This document shows, in pieces, positions 44,153 to 45,663 of a stretch of DNA of 45,663 bases. Made by a program: the position numbers and the translations under genes. A model generated the notes under the pieces. It worked only from the letters and a program-made list of their open reading frames with translations, ran no database searches and was not told the DNA's origin. This stretch comes from an uncultured Alphaproteobacteria bacterium (lineage in GTDB: Bacteria > Pseudomonadota > Alphaproteobacteria > RF32 > CAG-239), in the NCBI GenBank assembly GCA_944390315.1, contig CALXPO010000006.1, positions 1 through 45,663 of the forward strand. The letters run 5' to 3'. Position 1 is the first letter of the stretch. Every line of letters starts with the position of its first letter.

Positions 44153-45040
44153 TTATTTTTTCAATTTATTAACACAAAGCAAAGCTGCGCCGATAAGTCC
44201 GGCATCATTTTCAAACGCCGCTTCTTTTAATGTAAATGGATTAGTTACAATCATCTTGTTAGCTTCTTCATTTAGGCGCTTATAATCTATAAAATGTGCC
44301 ATTGAACCTCCAAGCAAAATGACTTCGGGATCAAAAATATCGGCAAATAAGACAATCCCGTTTTTCACCATTTCCTGCCAATTATGAAAAGCCGTAACAG
44401 CTTTCAGATCATTTTTCTTCAGACCCTCAATAACGGTATGACTGTTAACGCTGTCATCTTGATAAACTTCTCTGGCATCCATGGCCAAAGCCTTTCCTGA
44501 CATATAAATTTCCAAACAATCATATCGTCCGCAACCGCATAAACGATTATTGTCATATCTGACCGGAAAATGAACCTCTCCTGCGGCTCCTGATTTTCCG
44601 GTTAAAAGTTTTCCGTCAGCGATAATACCGACACCGACACCGGTCCCGAGCGTAAGTAAAATAGCATTTTGGCAACCTTTTGCATTTCCTAAAATATATT
44701 CTGCCCAAGCCGCAGAGTTAGCATCATTCTCAACAATAACCGGTTTGGATGTTAATGCCATAAAATCAGTTTCCATATATTTTTCAGGCATATTACCGAC
44801 GGATCCTGTGACTTTTGAATTGCTTTTATCAACAGTTCCGGCCGTAGATACAGCGACGGCATCAATCTCATTTTCAAATTGAGAAACAATGGTTTTCAGT
44901 AATTTTTCGACGGCTCCGGGTGCCGCAGGAGTCGGATGACGAATAATATCGGTCAAAACGGAACCATTTCTATCAACTACGGCATAAGCAATTTTGGTAC
45001 CGCCAATATCAAAAGACAATATTTTATTAATTTTATTCAT
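44153..45040 (-). CDS. ROK-family sugar kinase
   Basis: A 295-residue ROK protein, which phosphorylates a hexose or amino sugar with ATP. The phosphate loop SFDIGGTKIAYAVVD starts at about residue 8, LTLGTGVGVGII is the second, and the zinc site is GCGRYDCLE with the preceding VHFPVRY. There is no N-terminal helix-turn-helix, so it is a kinase and not a NagC-type repressor. Glucokinase, N-acetylglucosamine kinase or N-acetylmannosamine kinase are all possible; nagA and nagB in the same window make an amino-sugar substrate attractive. ATG 45040 has GGGAG 8 bases upstream and was preferred to the ATG at 45073. Confidence 0.9.
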   Translation of the reverse strand: MNKINKILSFDIGGTKIAYAVVDRNGSVLTDIIRHPTPAAPGAVEKLLKTIVSQFENEIDAVAVSTAGTVDKSNSKVTGSVGNMPEKYMETDFMALTSKPVIVENDANSAAWAEYILGNAKGCQNAILLTLGTGVGVGIIADGKLLTGKSGAAGEVHFPVRYDNNRLCGCGRYDCLEIYMSGKALAMDAREVYQDDSVNSHTVIEGLKKNDLKAVTAFHNWQEMVKNGIVLFADIFDPEVILLGGSMAHFIDYKRLNEEANKMIVTNPFTLKEAAFENDAGLIGAALLCVNKLKK

Positions 45041-45053
45041 TCTCATAACTCCC

Positions 45054-45305
45054 TTAACGTTTATTATTATCAATTATCTCATATTCCACGTCTATCACAT
45101 CCGGATTTGCCGATTGTTTTTGAGAATTTTTTTGCGCATCAAAAATAATCTTCAAAGCACGACGTTGGCGATATCGTATCACCACAAACGCAATGAGTAT
45201 TAACAAAAGCAACACAGGGAGCACGATTGATGCCACGTATAAAAACATGGTAAAAATTAGACCTGCAAATAATACCGTTAAAATCCAAGAAAATACATTC
45301 TGCAT
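45054..45305 (-). CDS. Small membrane protein upstream of the ROK kinase
   Basis: No family recognised. The 83 residues contain one long or two short hydrophobic segments (about 6-48, rich in Leu, Val, Ile), then a basic stretch RYRQRRALK and an acidic tail VIDVEYEIID. So it is membrane-anchored with a cytoplasmic C-terminus. It ends 13 bases before the chosen ROK start, which suggests a two-gene operon. Confidence 0.65.
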   Translation of the reverse strand: MQNVFSWILTVLFAGLIFTMFLYVASIVLPVLLLLILIAFVVIRYRQRRALKIIFDAQKNSQKQSANPDVIDVEYEIIDNNKR

Positions 45306-45473
45306 ATATTTTTTCCTTTACTGTTCACTAGTAAATATAGTTTTTTTTATTTTTGATAGCAAGGGGAAAGCAACAAACAAATCTTATCAGAAGTTGCGAA
45401 TAGAGAAATGCTAGGTAAAAACAATATATTAGATAAAAATATCAAAATTTTAAGATAAGAACAAAAAATATTA

Positions 45474-45502
45474 TTGCAATTGTAAAAAAGATGTTTTATA
45501 GT
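45474..45502 (+). promoter_or_regulatory. Promoter before the candidate structured RNA
   Basis: TTGCAA at 45474-45479 and TATAGT at 45497-45502 are separated by exactly 17 bases, each matching sigma-70 consensus well (4/6 and 5/6). A start near 45508-45510 would place the RNA 5' end at the beginning of the GC-rich structured stretch. The DNA from 45306 to here is AT-rich and shows nothing else. Confidence 0.5.
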
Positions 45503-45507
45503 CCACC

Positions 45508-45663
45508 GTATTCGAGCCAGCCTAGGTGGCAGTACCACCGCAGCGAGCTTAGATACCGAAGGGGAGCAAGTCCTTGCGACCCCACCGAAATAAAAACATT
45601 ATTATGCCGCTATAGCTTTAGCGTAGAGCACACCCTTGGTAACGGGACCGCTAAGTAAAAATA
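45508..45663 (+). ncRNA. Candidate structured RNA, truncated by window end
   Basis: This GC-richer stretch stands out from its AT-rich flank and has no supported protein gene. Hairpins are visible: GGTGG/CCACC at 45525-45539; GGGG with GCAA/TTGC and CCCC at 45561-45583; then an A-rich strand; then two alternative stems: CGCTA/TAGCG (45608-45623), or GCTTTA with TAGAGC around a GCG loop (45615-45629). One frame reads KHYYAAIALA-stop, with the stop in the latter hairpin, recalling a tmRNA tag end. Equally, 45625-45642 resembles the anticodon arm of tRNA-Thr(GGU). No T-arm, CCA or complete tRNA-like domain is seen, so the class is unassigned. Confidence 0.4.

Noticed and set aside
44153..45040. 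NagC/Mlc-type ROK repressor
   Set aside because: There is no N-terminal helix-turn-helix; the protein begins directly with the ATP-binding loop, so it is a kinase.
45347..45538. Minus-strand 63-codon frame at the right edge
   Set aside because: It covers the AT-rich gap and part of the structured stretch, lacks a ribosome-binding site, and runs opposite to the promoter seen there.
45508..45663. RNase P RNA, SRP RNA, 6S RNA or a TPP, cobalamin or manganese riboswitch
   Set aside because: Short likenesses were considered, but the conserved core segments of these families are not present in the visible part, and no target gene follows within the window.

Overview
The window looks like a chromosomal segment of an AT-rich, anaerobic or microaerophilic alphaproteobacterium, possibly one of the host- or gut-associated lineages. 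The evidence is an alpha-type rpoH next to rluD, an nrdR-nusB pair, an FtsZ with a long acidic linker and a DIPSFLRRR tail, and a single-chain pyruvate:ferredoxin oxidoreductase. The taxonomic placement is inference from gene content. No phage, transposase, CRISPR array or rRNA operon was seen.

Layout. 1-9.9 kb: a 39-residue membrane ORF, a Bcr/CflA-type exporter, mutY, an unknown membrane protein, then a leftward run mtaB-ftsY-(PD-(D/E)XK-like protein), the amino-sugar pair nagA-nagB, and a small membrane protein. 9.9-17.4 kb: the large PFOR gene, a small lipoprotein, a TrmN6-like methyltransferase, a degenerate GGDEF protein, rpoH and rluD. 17.4-24.8 kb: a rightward block of mostly unrecognised genes ending in a VirD4/TraG-type coupling ATPase. 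No other type IV secretion gene and no relaxase is visible. 25-28.2 kb: xseB-ispA, an orphan periplasmic binding protein, a GST-like protein and a lipoprotein. 28.3-36.6 kb: a division/cell-wall (dcw) cluster, mraY-ftsW-murG-murB-ftsQ-ftsA-ftsZ, lacking murD, murC and ddl. murF lies about 6 kb beyond ftsZ with nrdR, nusB, def and fmt.

The most distinctive locus is 37.9-39.9 kb. A 145-residue protein made almost entirely of 23 Cys-X-Cys units (46 cysteines) is followed by a CsoR-type metal sensor with the Cys-His-Cys ligand set and by an UlaG-like metallo-beta-lactamase-fold hydrolase. Two identical 19-bp palindromes resembling CsoR operators lie in the promoter. A divergent gene encodes a secreted His/Tyr/Pro-rich glycine-zipper protein. 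I read this as a copper-responsive metal-buffering locus built around an unusual repeat metallothionein; the metal identity is inferred.

The right edge (about 45.5-45.66 kb) holds a consensus-like promoter followed by a GC-rich, hairpin-rich stretch with no convincing protein gene. It is a candidate structured RNA with features recalling both a tmRNA coding segment and a tRNA-Thr(GGU) 5' half. Its identity is unresolved because the window stops inside it.
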